Shown here in pieces: positions 52,204 to 59,664 of a stretch of DNA of 64,000 bases. Source of the stretch: Nocardioides deserti (GTDB taxonomy: Bacteria > Actinomycetota > Actinomycetes > Propionibacteriales > Nocardioidaceae). The translations under genes and the position numbers were made by a program. Location of the stretch: positions 1 to 64,000 of the forward strand of contig NZ_JACMYC010000010.1 of NCBI RefSeq assembly GCF_014266025.1, given 5' to 3'. Every line of letters begins with the position of its first letter. Position 1 is the stretch's first letter. Below the pieces are notes generated by a model. The model saw only the letters and a list, made by a program, of their open reading frames with translations. It was not told where the DNA came from and did no database searches.

Positions 52204-54273
52204 TCACGCGCTCGGTCGAGCGGGCGTTGCGTCAGCCGGACACTCGGGCCCGGGGTCGAGCAGCCCGAGCACGGTGGTCCGGGCTTCGTGGGTGGCTTCG
52301 GTGAGCGTGCGGGGCGCCTGCGCGTCGCCCACCACGCGCAGCCGGGACGCGAGCCCGCGGTCCTGGAGGACGTCGTGCACAGAGTCGACCGCGGCCCGTG
52401 ACGGGAGGTCGACCACAAGGTCGACGCCGGCGAGGAGCTGCTCCTGGCCGCCGACGACGTCGGCCACGACGAGCCCCTCTGAGGTCGAGCGCACCGGTCG
52501 GCGAAGCACATGGGTGGCCACCCGGTAGCCGGCCAGCCGGTCGACGAGGCCCAGCCGGCTGTAGAGCGTCACCCGGGGAAATAGACCGGCACCCCCAGAC
52601 ACGACGTGGACGCGGGCCCCGGCGACGGCGAGGGACTCGGCGATTGCCGCGGCGACCCACCCGCCTTCGTCGTCGACGACGGCGACGACGCGACCCGCGA
52701 GCCCGGGATCGGCGAGCAGGGCCACGGCGGTCTCGGCGCCCACGACCTGCGCGGGGCCGGGCAGCGGGCGCACCCGACTCATCGAGCCGGTCGCGACCAC
52801 CACGTGGTCGAAGTCGGAGGGGTCGGGAGCACCGGCGTCACCGAGGCTCGTGCCGACCCGGACGTCCACCCCCCGGCGGTGCGCCTCGGCCTCCAGGTCG
52901 TCCACGAGCAGGCCGAGCCGTGACCGGCCGTGGAGGCGGCGGGCCGAGCGGACCTGGCCACCCACCTCCTGCTCGCGCTCCAGGAGTACGACGGCGGCGC
53001 CCGCGCGCGCCGCGGTGACAGCAGCCTCGAGGCCCGCCGGGCCGGCGCCGACGACCAGCACCGAGCGAGCGGGTGCGGCCTCGGCGCGCGACAGAGCCGC
53101 GGCGTGCGCCGCCTCCTCCCCCGCCGTCGGGTTCACCACGCAGGAGAGGGGCAGGTTGAGCTCGATGCGCCCGATGCATGCCTGGTTGCAGGCCAGGCAT
53201 GACCGCGTCTCGTGCGCACGCCCCGAGGCTGCCTTGAGCACGAGGTCCGGATCGGCGATCTGGGCCCTCGCCATCGCCACGAGGTCCGCGTCGCCGGACC
53301 GGACCAGGTCGGAGGCGACCTCGATGTCGTCGATCCGGCAGACGCCGATGACCGGGATCCCGGGGAACGCGGCGCGGAAGCGGCGCGGCAGGTGGCGGAA
53401 AGGAGCGGGACCGTGGCTCATGTCGGCGATCTGGGTGCTGAGCGATGCCGTGCCGACGTACGCCGAGTGGCTCACGTGCAGAAAGGACGGGGCACCGTCC
53501 TCGGCCAGCCGGGCGACCGCATCGACCGTCGCCTCCAGGTCGAGACCTCCCGGCAGAAACTCCTCGCCGCTCACCCGGAGACCGACGGGGAACTCGCTGG
53601 GCACGGCGTCGCGGACCGCCGCGAGCACCTCCCGCGCGAACCGGAGCCGGCCCTTGAGGTCTCCTCCGTACTCGTCGGTTCGGGTGTTGGTCGCCGGGGA
53701 GAGGAACTGCTGGAGCAGGTGCCCGTGACCGAGGTGGACCTCGAGGCCGTCGAACCCTGCCTGCCACATCCGGCGCGCGGCCGCGGAGAAGGCCTCGACG
53801 ACGACGCCGATGTCAGCCCGGGTCATCGCGTGGGGCACGGGCCCGCCGAAGGTCCACGGGATCGGGCTCGGCGCCCAGGCCGCCGTGCGCGCGCTGTCGC
53901 CGCTGGCCTGTCGTCCGGCGTGCATCACCTGCGCGAAGGTCGCCGCACCCTCCGCGTGCACAGCGTCCACGACAGCAGTGAAGGCGCGTACCGCGTCGGG
54001 GTGGTAGGAGCCGAGCGTGCTGTCGCGACCGGCACTCGTCGGGTGCACGCGGATGGCCTCGCTGATGACCAGTGCGGCGCCGCCCCGGGCCCGGCGGGCG
54101 AGGTAGTCGCGGTGCCGGTCGGTCGGCAACGAGGAGACGCCGAAGTTCGTGGTGTGACCGGGGAAGACCACCCGGTTGCGCAGCGGGATCCCACCGACCA
54201 GGGTCGGGGTGAGAGCTGCGAGCGGGGTCCTGGGCCCGCTCGCCGGCACGGCGACCTGGCTAGGCACCGGCAC
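52204..54273 (-). CDS. Old Yellow Enzyme/FAD fusion oxidoreductase 2
   Basis: 689 aa, same layout as the enzyme at 43400: OYE barrel (PLRNRVVFPGHTTNFG; EVHLGHGHLLQQFLSPATN; DEYGGDLKGRLRF), a complete 4Fe-4S site (RSCLACNQACIG followed by LSCVVNP: C-x2-C-x3-C-x11-C), and an FAD/NAD domain (SVLVVGAGPAGLEAAVTAARA). Resembles 2,4-dienoyl-CoA reductase. First gene of the island, with a near-consensus promoter, divergent from the IclR gene. GGGAGG lies upstream of GTG 54273. Confidence 0.93.
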   Translation of the reverse strand: MPVPSQVAVPASGPRTPLAALTPTLVGGIPLRNRVVFPGHTTNFGVSSLPTDRHRDYLARRARGGAALVISEAIRVHPTSAGRDSTLGSYHPDAVRAFTAVVDAVHAEGAATFAQVMHAGRQASGDSARTAAWAPSPIPWTFGGPVPHAMTRADIGVVVEAFSAAARRMWQAGFDGLEVHLGHGHLLQQFLSPATNTRTDEYGGDLKGRLRFAREVLAAVRDAVPSEFPVGLRVSGEEFLPGGLDLEATVDAVARLAEDGAPSFLHVSHSAYVGTASLSTQIADMSHGPAPFRHLPRRFRAAFPGIPVIGVCRIDDIEVASDLVRSGDADLVAMARAQIADPDLVLKAASGRAHETRSCLACNQACIGRIELNLPLSCVVNPTAGEEAAHAAALSRAEAAPARSVLVVGAGPAGLEAAVTAARAGAAVVLLEREQEVGGQVRSARRLHGRSRLGLLVDDLEAEAHRRGVDVRVGTSLGDAGAPDPSDFDHVVVATGSMSRVRPLPGPAQVVGAETAVALLADPGLAGRVVAVVDDEGGWVAAAIAESLAVAGARVHVVSGGAGLFPRVTLYSRLGLVDRLAGYRVATHVLRRPVRSTSEGLVVADVVGGQEQLLAGVDLVVDLPSRAAVDSVHDVLQDRGLASRLRVVGDAQAPRTLTEATHEARTTVLGLLDPGPECPADATPARPSA

Positions 54274-54323
54274 CGGGACCTCCCGAGTGTTTCGTTCACA
54301 GGATCGACATCTCGCTGGGCGGA

Positions 54324-54352
54324 AGCCTAGAATCCATCGACTCGACTGTCAA
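54324..54352 (-). promoter_or_regulatory. Promoter at the head of the catabolic island
   Basis: Minus strand TTGACA (54352-54347), 17 bp, TAGGCT (54329-54324): the best -35/-10 pair in the window. Followed by GTGAACGAAACAC and GGGAGG before the oxidoreductase start. Lies in the 140-bp gap shared with the IclR gene. Confidence 0.7.
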
Positions 54353-54413
54353 AGATGGCCCCCGCGAGCCGTCTGCGCACCCCGACCCGACTACCTCTTA
54401 GAGACGAGTAGCC

Positions 54414-55250
54414 GTGCCCTCTGCTGAGAAGCCGTCCGCCTCCACGACCATCGAGGCGACCGCACCGGCCCCCCGGGGCAGCCGCACGCTCGAGGGGCTC
54501 GAACGCGCCCTCGACGTGCTTCTTCTCTTCACCGAGCCGAATGCCGCCAGCCTGGGCGTCTCGGAGATCTCCCGCTCACTGGACCTGCCGAAGGCCGTCG
54601 TGCACCGCATCCTCACGACGCTCTGCAGCCGCGACTTCCTCGAGCTCAACGAGTCCACCCGCCGCTACACGCTCGGCCCGTCCTGGCTGGTGATGGGCAG
54701 CACCTATGCCCAGCGCGTGGACGTGCGCGACCTGGCGCGCGACGCGCTGGTCCGCCTGAGCGCCCAGACCTCGGAGACCTCGACGCTGTCGATCCGCCAC
54801 GGCAACCACCGGGTCTACCTCGACCAAGTGACCCCGCGCCGCGAGGTGATCATGTCGGTCGAGGTCGGCGCCCGGTTCCCCCTGCACGCAGGAAGCTCCT
54901 CGAAGGCGTTCCTAGCATTTCTGCCACCCGAGGACCAGGAGGACTACCTCCACAGCGTGGACCTAGTGGCGCTCACCGACCAGACCGTGATCGACCGGAG
55001 GTTGCTGGCCGAGGAGCTCGCCGCCGTCCGCGAGCGCGGCTACTCGGTGTCCTTCGGCGAACGCCAGCAGGGCGCCGGCGCGATCGCCGCGCCGTTGCTC
55101 GACTTCGAGAACCGGCCGGCTGCGGTCGTCAGCGTCTGCGGCCCGGCCGCGCGTATCCAGGGCAACGTCGAGGCACTGGCGGCGGCGCTCCTCGCCGAGA
55201 CCCGCGAGCTGTCCGCCCGCCTGGGCCACCGACCACTCCAGGCGGGCTGA
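54414..55250 (+). CDS. IclR-family transcriptional regulator
   Basis: 278 aa. N-terminal winged helix (LEGLERALDVLLLFTEPNA; LGVSEISRSLDLPKAVVHRI as the recognition helix; LELNESTRRYTLG as the wing) and the C-terminal IclR effector domain (STLSIRHGNHRVYLDQV; HAGSSSKAFLAFLP; GYSVSFGERQQGAGAIAAPL). Divergent from the island, so the likely local regulator responding to a pathway metabolite. GTG start with no clear SD, possibly leaderless or from a distant start. Confidence 0.94.
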   Translation: MPSAEKPSASTTIEATAPAPRGSRTLEGLERALDVLLLFTEPNAASLGVSEISRSLDLPKAVVHRILTTLCSRDFLELNESTRRYTLGPSWLVMGSTYAQRVDVRDLARDALVRLSAQTSETSTLSIRHGNHRVYLDQVTPRREVIMSVEVGARFPLHAGSSSKAFLAFLPPEDQEDYLHSVDLVALTDQTVIDRRLLAEELAAVRERGYSVSFGERQQGAGAIAAPLLDFENRPAAVVSVCGPAARIQGNVEALAAALLAETRELSARLGHRPLQAG

Positions 55251-55285
55251 CCGCCCGCCCGGACGGACCGCACCGGAGTGCCGCG

Positions 55286-55738
55286 TCAGGCGCCGGCGCC
55301 TGCGTCGGCCCCCACGAGGGTGACCTCGACGTCGACGTTGTCCCGGACCGCCCGCGAATAGGGGCACAGCTGGTCAGCCAGATCGACCACGCGACGCAGG
55401 TCGACCGGGTCCGCCTCCGGCGCCCGGACCGCCAGTCGGGCACGCAGGCCGTACCTGCCGTCCAGCTCCTGGACCAGGTCGACCTCCCCCGTCACGGACG
55501 TCGGACCGGTAGGCAGCGCGAGCTGCCCGGCGGCGACCGCCATGGCACTGAGGAAGCACGCGGCGTACCCGGCGGCGGAGAGCTCCTCGGGGTTCGTGCC
55601 GGTCCCACGGGGGTTTGTGGGGCGGGAGAGCTCGACCTCGAGGCGGCCCGACCCGCTCCGCGCGGAGCCGTGCCGGCCGCCCACGGCGTCCGCGGACGCC
55701 GTGTAGAGGACCCTCGAGCCCTGATCAGATGTCTCCAT
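55286..55738 (-). CDS. ohr: Organic hydroperoxide resistance protein (Ohr/OsmC family)
   Basis: 150 aa. VLYTASADAVGGRHGSARS at the start (typical Ohr), TNPEELSAAGYAACFLSAM with the peroxidatic Cys, and DQLCPYSRAVRDNVDVEV with the resolving Cys. Reduces organic hydroperoxides using a Cys-Cys cycle. Divergent from the MFS gene across a palindrome. Confidence 0.95.
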   Translation of the reverse strand: METSDQGSRVLYTASADAVGGRHGSARSGSGRLEVELSRPTNPRGTGTNPEELSAAGYAACFLSAMAVAAGQLALPTGPTSVTGEVDLVQELDGRYGLRARLAVRAPEADPVDLRRVVDLADQLCPYSRAVRDNVDVEVTLVGADAGAGA

Positions 55739-55772
55739 TCTCGTTCCTCTCTCCGCACCAATATCCCGTTCA

Positions 55773-55787
55773 GGGGTACGGTACCCC
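55773..55787. promoter_or_regulatory. Palindromic operator candidate between ohr and the MFS gene
   Basis: Perfect palindrome GGGGTAC-G-GTACCCC in the 90-bp divergent gap. Position suits a repressor controlling both genes; no MarR/OhrR gene is adjacent, so the regulator is unknown. Confidence 0.55.
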
Positions 55788-55828
55788 GGACTTGGTTCCG
55801 CGCGACGCAGACGAGGCAGGTGCAGCAC

Positions 55829-57190
55829 GTGCGCTCAGCAGGCGCTTCGGGCCCCGTGGTGGGGACGCTCGCCCTGCTGACCACGGTCACGGCGGTGGTC
55901 ACGAGCCTCGGCGCCCCGCTCGTGGCGAGCGTCGCCGTCGACTACGACGTCTCCCTCACCGCCGCTCAGTGGACCCTGACCGCAACGCTCCTCACCGGCG
56001 CCATGGCGACGCCCGTGGTCGGTCGTGCCGGGAGCGGTGCTCTCCGCCGCCCCGTGATCCTCGGCGGGCTCGCCCTGGTCGTCGCCGGTTGCGTCCTGTC
56101 CGCGCTCCCCACCGGGTTCCCGGGCCTGCTCGTCGGCCGGTGCCTGCAGGGCGTCGGCCTCGCCATCACCCCCCTCGCCCTCGCCGTGGCGCGCGACGTC
56201 CTCGACCCCGACCGAATGCCGGCCACCATGTCGCTGCTCTCGGTGGCCGGCGTGGCGGGCGCCGGACTGGGCTTCCCACTGACGGCCCTGGTCGCCGGGG
56301 CTGGCGGGCTGGGCGCGGCCTTCTGGCTGGGTGCGGGCATGACCGCGGCGACCTTGGTCGCCGCCTGGCGCCACGTGCCCTCGGCCCCGCCGACCGGCAC
56401 CGCCCGGCTGGACTGGACGGGAGGACTGCTGCTCACCGGAGGCATCGCCGCCGTCCTGCTCACCGTCAGCCAGGGCGAGGACTGGGGATGGGCGTCGTGG
56501 CCAACGGCCGCCCTCGCCGCCATGGGCACCGCGGCAATCCTCGCCTGGGTCCCGTGGACCCTCCGCGGCGACCACCCCCTCGTTGACCTGCGGCTGGCGG
56601 CCCGACCGGCGGCCCTCGCCGCACACTTGACCGCGCTGCTGGCTGGCGCCGGCATGTACGCCGGGCTCACGCTGGTGCTCATCGTCGTGCAGGCCGACTC
56701 CTCGACCGGCTGGGGCCTCGGACACCCGGTCGGGGTTGCGGGCCTGATGCTGCTGCCGTACTCGATGCTGAGCGTCGGCGGCAGCCGTCTCGCGCTTGCC
56801 TTCGGACGCCGCTACCCGCCCAACCGCATCCTCCCCCTGGGCTGCGCCGTCTACCTGCTATCGAACGTGCTGCTGGCACTCGCCCACGACCACGTCTGGC
56901 AGATCCTGCTGGTCATGGCCGTGGCCGGCTTGGGGAGCGGGTGCACCTTTGCGATGATCCCGCTGCTGCTCATCAGCGCCGTGCCTCCGGACGAGACCAG
57001 CAGCATGTTGAGCTTCCAGCAGGTGCTGCGCTACCTCGGTTTCTCGGTCGGCAGCACCCTCGGCGTCGTGGTGCTCGACGTCGCGAGCGGCTCGTCCGGT
57101 CCACACCACCAGGGGTTCGTCGTCGCCGCGCTCGTGACCGCCGGGCTCTGCGGCGTGGCCGGCACCGCGGCGTGGCGCATCACCCGGTGA
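55829..57190 (+). CDS. MFS transporter (drug exporter-like, ~14-helix type)
   Basis: 453 aa, hydrophobic throughout with about 12-14 helices. Motifs: AAQWTLTATLLTGAMATPVVG, a degenerate motif A region, LVGRCLQGVGLAITPLALAVARD (motif C area) as in DHA2-type multidrug exporters. Start GTG 55829 is preferred (AGG 8 nt upstream) over GTG 55820. Divergent from ohr; export of a toxic organic compound alongside peroxide defence is plausible. Confidence 0.88.
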   Translation: MRSAGASGPVVGTLALLTTVTAVVTSLGAPLVASVAVDYDVSLTAAQWTLTATLLTGAMATPVVGRAGSGALRRPVILGGLALVVAGCVLSALPTGFPGLLVGRCLQGVGLAITPLALAVARDVLDPDRMPATMSLLSVAGVAGAGLGFPLTALVAGAGGLGAAFWLGAGMTAATLVAAWRHVPSAPPTGTARLDWTGGLLLTGGIAAVLLTVSQGEDWGWASWPTAALAAMGTAAILAWVPWTLRGDHPLVDLRLAARPAALAAHLTALLAGAGMYAGLTLVLIVVQADSSTGWGLGHPVGVAGLMLLPYSMLSVGGSRLALAFGRRYPPNRILPLGCAVYLLSNVLLALAHDHVWQILLVMAVAGLGSGCTFAMIPLLLISAVPPDETSSMLSFQQVLRYLGFSVGSTLGVVVLDVASGSSGPHHQGFVVAALVTAGLCGVAGTAAWRITR

Positions 57191-57214
57191 CGGGCCGGCC
57201 TGGTTCGCGGCGGC

Positions 57215-57481
57215 TCAGGCGTAGCGGTGGTTCTTCTCCGCGTGACCGGCAGGCCGGGTGCAGGTCCGCCCGCTGATCGCGCGGTGCCCGCAGGCCGACT
57301 CGGCCGGCGGCGTACCCGCGGTGCCGGACGGCGCGGACCCCCGGGACGGCGCAGCCGTCGCGCGCCGCGGGGCAGCCTTCCGGGCAGCCGGAGCGGTGCC
57401 GGTGCTCGGGGCGGTGCGGGCCGCCTTGTCCTGCTCGTACCGGGCCTCGCGCAGCGCGCGGAGGTTGTCCATCTTGCTCAT
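57215..57481 (-). CDS. Small basic protein with C-terminal Cys/His cluster
   Basis: 88 aa. A basic helical start (MSKMDNLRALREARYEQDK), an Ala/Pro/Arg-rich low-complexity middle, and a C-terminal cluster CGHRAISGRTCTRPAGHAEK ending HRYA: spacing C-x-H-x7-C-x6-H plus a further His, a likely metal site. Similar C-terminal tails occur in other actinobacterial small proteins (recalled). Function unknown. Convergent with the MFS gene, 24 bp apart. Confidence 0.75.
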   Translation of the reverse strand: MSKMDNLRALREARYEQDKAARTAPSTGTAPAARKAAPRRATAAPSRGSAPSGTAGTPPAESACGHRAISGRTCTRPAGHAEKNHRYA

Positions 57482-57559
57482 CGGCGATCCACGGGCAGGA
57501 CCCTACGCGCCGTCACCCCCGGACCGTTCCCTGCCGGACAGACCCGTGTCGCGACCGCG

Positions 57560-57633
57560 CATGTAACGCGACGTCCGCTGCTCTGTCTGCACGCTGCAAC
57601 GTGCAGACAGAGTGGCGAACGGTCCGTTACATG
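57560..57633. repeat. 74-bp imperfect palindrome
   Basis: Arms of 34 nt (57560-57593 and 57600-57633) around a 6-nt loop: the outer 9 bp (CATGTAACG/CGTTACATG) and inner 13 bp (CTCTGTCTGCACG and its complement) are perfect, the middle 12 positions match at 6. 28 of 34 positions pair. Lies in the 266-bp gap between the small Cys/His gene and tRNA-Ser; the rest of that gap shows no gene. Confidence 0.8.
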
Positions 57634-57747
57634 AACGGGTGGGGCTGGTGGGACGACGGCCCCGCCCGCCCGGACGGCAACCCTCGGAACGACCGGGCGC
57701 CCGGAACGAGCGAGCCCCGACCGGCGTGCCGGTCGGGGCTCAGCTGC

Positions 57748-57837
57748 TGGCGGTGGCGGTGGGATTTGAACCCACGGTGGGTTTGACCCCACACATCATT
57801 TCGAGTGATGCACCTTCGGCCGCTCGGACACGCCACC
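57748..57837 (-). tRNA. tRNA-Ser, anticodon CGA
   Basis: Minus strand: acceptor GGTGGCG pairs with CGCCACC, discriminator G, encoded CCA (57750-57748). Anticodon stem-loop CATCA-CTCGAAA-TGATG with anticodon CGA (57803-57801, reads UCG). Long variable arm (class II), T arm GGTTCAAATCC. 90 nt with CCA. Confidence 0.97.
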
Positions 57838-57897
57838 GCGGAGGAATGTACCGGAGCGCCGACGGGGCGGCGAAATCAGGCGCGGGTCAGGCGCGGG

Positions 57898-58374
57898 TCA
57901 GGCGGGGCCGGGCTCGCGGTGGCCGCGGAAGAAGTCCTCGAGGAGGGCGACCGACTCCTCGGCCAGCACGCCGCCGACGACCTCGGGGCGGTGGTTGAGC
58001 CGCCGGTCGCGGACGACGTCCCACAGGCTGCCGACGGCCCCGGCCTTGGGGTCCCAGGCGCCGAGGACGACCCGCTCGACGCGGGCGAGGACGGCCGCGC
58101 CGGCGCACATCGTGCACGGCTCGAGGGTGACGACGAGGGTGCAGCCGTCGAGCCGCCACTCCCCGCGCGCCCGGGCGGCGGCGCGCAAGGCCACCACCTC
58201 GGCATGGCCGGTGGGGTCGGCGTGCGCCTCGCGGATGTTGCGGCCGGTGCCGATCACGGCGCCGGACGGGTCGAGGACGACCGCGCCGATGGGTACGTCG
58301 CCGGTCGCGAGCGCGGCGCGCGCCTCGGCCAGGGCGGCGAGCATCGGCTCCCGCCAGTCGGAGGGTCCGGTCAC
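57898..58374 (-). CDS. tadA: tRNA adenosine(34) deaminase TadA
   Basis: 158 aa. Zinc deaminase motifs HAE (TGHAEVVALR) with catalytic Glu, and PCTMC (TLEPCTMCAGAAV). Converts A34 to inosine in tRNA-Arg(ACG). GTG start overlaps the stop of its partner gene (GTGA). A tRNA gene lies just downstream. Confidence 0.96.
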   Translation of the reverse strand: MTGPSDWREPMLAALAEARAALATGDVPIGAVVLDPSGAVIGTGRNIREAHADPTGHAEVVALRAAARARGEWRLDGCTLVVTLEPCTMCAGAAVLARVERVVLGAWDPKAGAVGSLWDVVRDRRLNHRPEVVGGVLAEESVALLEDFFRGHREPGPA

Positions 58375-58856
58375 GCCGAGGTGAGCCCCACCGCGTCGTC
58401 GAACAGCTCGCCGAACCCCAGCCGCCGCGCGACGTCGGACAGCACCTCGTCGGGGTAGGAGTCCGGGTCGTCGAGCAGCGCCGCCAGGTCGATCGCCGGC
58501 ACGCCGAGGTCGGCGAGCAGGTCCAGGTCCCCGGCCGGCACCTGGTCGTCCTCGTCCTCGGGCATCGGCAGGTGGAGGAACTCCACCGCGGAGGCGGCCA
58601 GCTCCCACTCGTCGGCGGCGGTGATGTCGGACAGCAGGACCCGGGTGGTGGGCCCGGCGACGCGGACGAGCAGGAAGAAGTCCTCGTCCATCGCCACCAG
58701 CCCCACGGCACCCGCGTCGCCGGGGAGCCGCCGCAGGCCGCTGGCCAGCGCGGTCACGTCGTCGAGGTGGTCGTGGACGAGCTCCGCGACGACCCAGGTG
58801 CCGTCCTCGCGGTACGCCGCCAGGGCGAAGTCCACGGCGTCGAGCTGGTCGGGCAT
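58371..58856 (-). CDS. tRNA adenosine deaminase-associated protein
   Basis: 161 aa acidic protein conserved upstream of tadA in actinobacteria: VDFALAAYREDGTWVVAEL, LRRLPGDAGAVGLVAMDEDFF, VRVLLSDITAADEWELA region (here TRVLLSDITAADEWELAASA). Function not established; gene overlap with tadA suggests a complex or coupled role. Confidence 0.88.
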   Translation of the reverse strand: MPDQLDAVDFALAAYREDGTWVVAELVHDHLDDVTALASGLRRLPGDAGAVGLVAMDEDFFLLVRVAGPTTRVLLSDITAADEWELAASAVEFLHLPMPEDEDDQVPAGDLDLLADLGVPAIDLAALLDDPDSYPDEVLSDVARRLGFGELFDDAVGLTSA

Positions 58857-58889
58857 CTCGTCTCCTCAGGCGGCGGGCACTGCGGGCGG

Positions 58890-58927
58890 GACTGCTGGCT
58901 GGGCTGGCTGGACTGCTGGCTGGGCTG
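58890..58927. repeat. Short tandem repeat upstream of the tadA partner gene
   Basis: GACTGCTGGCTGGGCTG at 58890-58906 and again at 58911-58927, period 21 bp. In the 154-bp divergent gap between the tadA operon and upp. Confidence 0.7.
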
Positions 58928-58998
58928 CAACGGTGCGGCGGGCCATCCAGCGTGGCAGACCCGTGCCGTCCGGCCAACCCCCTTCCGCACGCGACCCC

Positions 58999-59004
58999 TA
59001 GAGT
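58999..59004 (+). promoter_or_regulatory. -10 box of a leaderless upp promoter
   Basis: TAGAGT with a 6-nt spacer to ATG 59011; no Shine-Dalgarno sequence. Confidence 0.5.
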
Positions 59005-59010
59005 TCGACC

Positions 59011-59652
59011 ATGCGCACCCACGTCGTGGACCACCCGCTCGTCGCCCACAAGCTGACCGTCCTCCGCGACAAGAGCACCGACTCACCGACGTTCCGGCAC
59101 CTGGCCGACGAGCTGGTGACCCTGCTCGCCTACGAGGCGACCCGCGACGTCCGCGTGACCGACTACGACATCGAGACCCCGGTCTCCCCCACCACCGGCG
59201 TCGCGCTGGCCTCGCCGAAGCCGCTGGTGGTGCCGATCCTCCGCGCCGGCCTGGGCATGCTCGACGGGATGATGCGGCTGCTGCCGACGGCCGAGGTCGG
59301 CTTCGTCGGCATGGTCCGTGACGAGGACACGCTGAAGGCGTCGACGTACGCCGAGCGGCTCCCCGCGGACCTCTCGGGGCGCCAGTGCTACGTGCTCGAC
59401 CCGATGCTGGCCACCGGCGGCACGCTGGCGGCAGCGATCACCTTCCTCACCGACCGCGGCGCCGACCACATCACCGCGATCTGCCTGCTCGCCGCGCCGG
59501 AGGGCTGCGAGCGGCTCGAGCGCGAGCTCGAGGGCCTCGACGTGCCGGTCACGATCGTCACTGCGGCACTTGACGAGCGGCTCAACGAGAAGGGCTACAT
59601 CGTGCCGGGCCTCGGCGACGCCGGCGACCGGCTCTACGGCGTCGCGGGCTGA
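59011..59652 (+). CDS. upp: Uracil phosphoribosyltransferase
   Basis: 213 aa pyrimidine salvage enzyme, uracil + PRPP to [38 protein letters not shown], the PRPP loop [13 protein letters not shown] and the C-terminal [15 protein letters not shown] are diagnostic. Single gene. Confidence 0.98.
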   Translation: MRTHVVDHPLVAHKLTVLRDKSTDSPTFRHLADELVTLLAYEATRDVRVTDYDIETPVSPTTGVALASPKPLVVPILRAGLGMLDGMMRLLPTAEVGFVGMVRDEDTLKASTYAERLPADLSGRQCYVLDPMLATGGTLAAAITFLTDRGADHITAICLLAAPEGCERLERELEGLDVPVTIVTAALDERLNEKGYIVPGLGDAGDRLYGVAG

Positions 59653-59664
59653 CCTCCGCACCGG

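Noticed and set aside
34630..54273. Natural-product biosynthetic cluster
   Set aside because: No PKS, NRPS, terpene or RiPP core genes; an importer, CoA transferase and lyase point to catabolism.
57601..57786. Short open frame beginning inside the 74-bp palindrome
   Set aside because: Overlaps the tRNA-Ser gene on the other strand and has no SD or plausible domain.
58890..58927. 21-bp tandem repeat as a regulatory array
   Set aside because: Only two units, GC-rich slippage-type sequence, not aligned with promoter elements.
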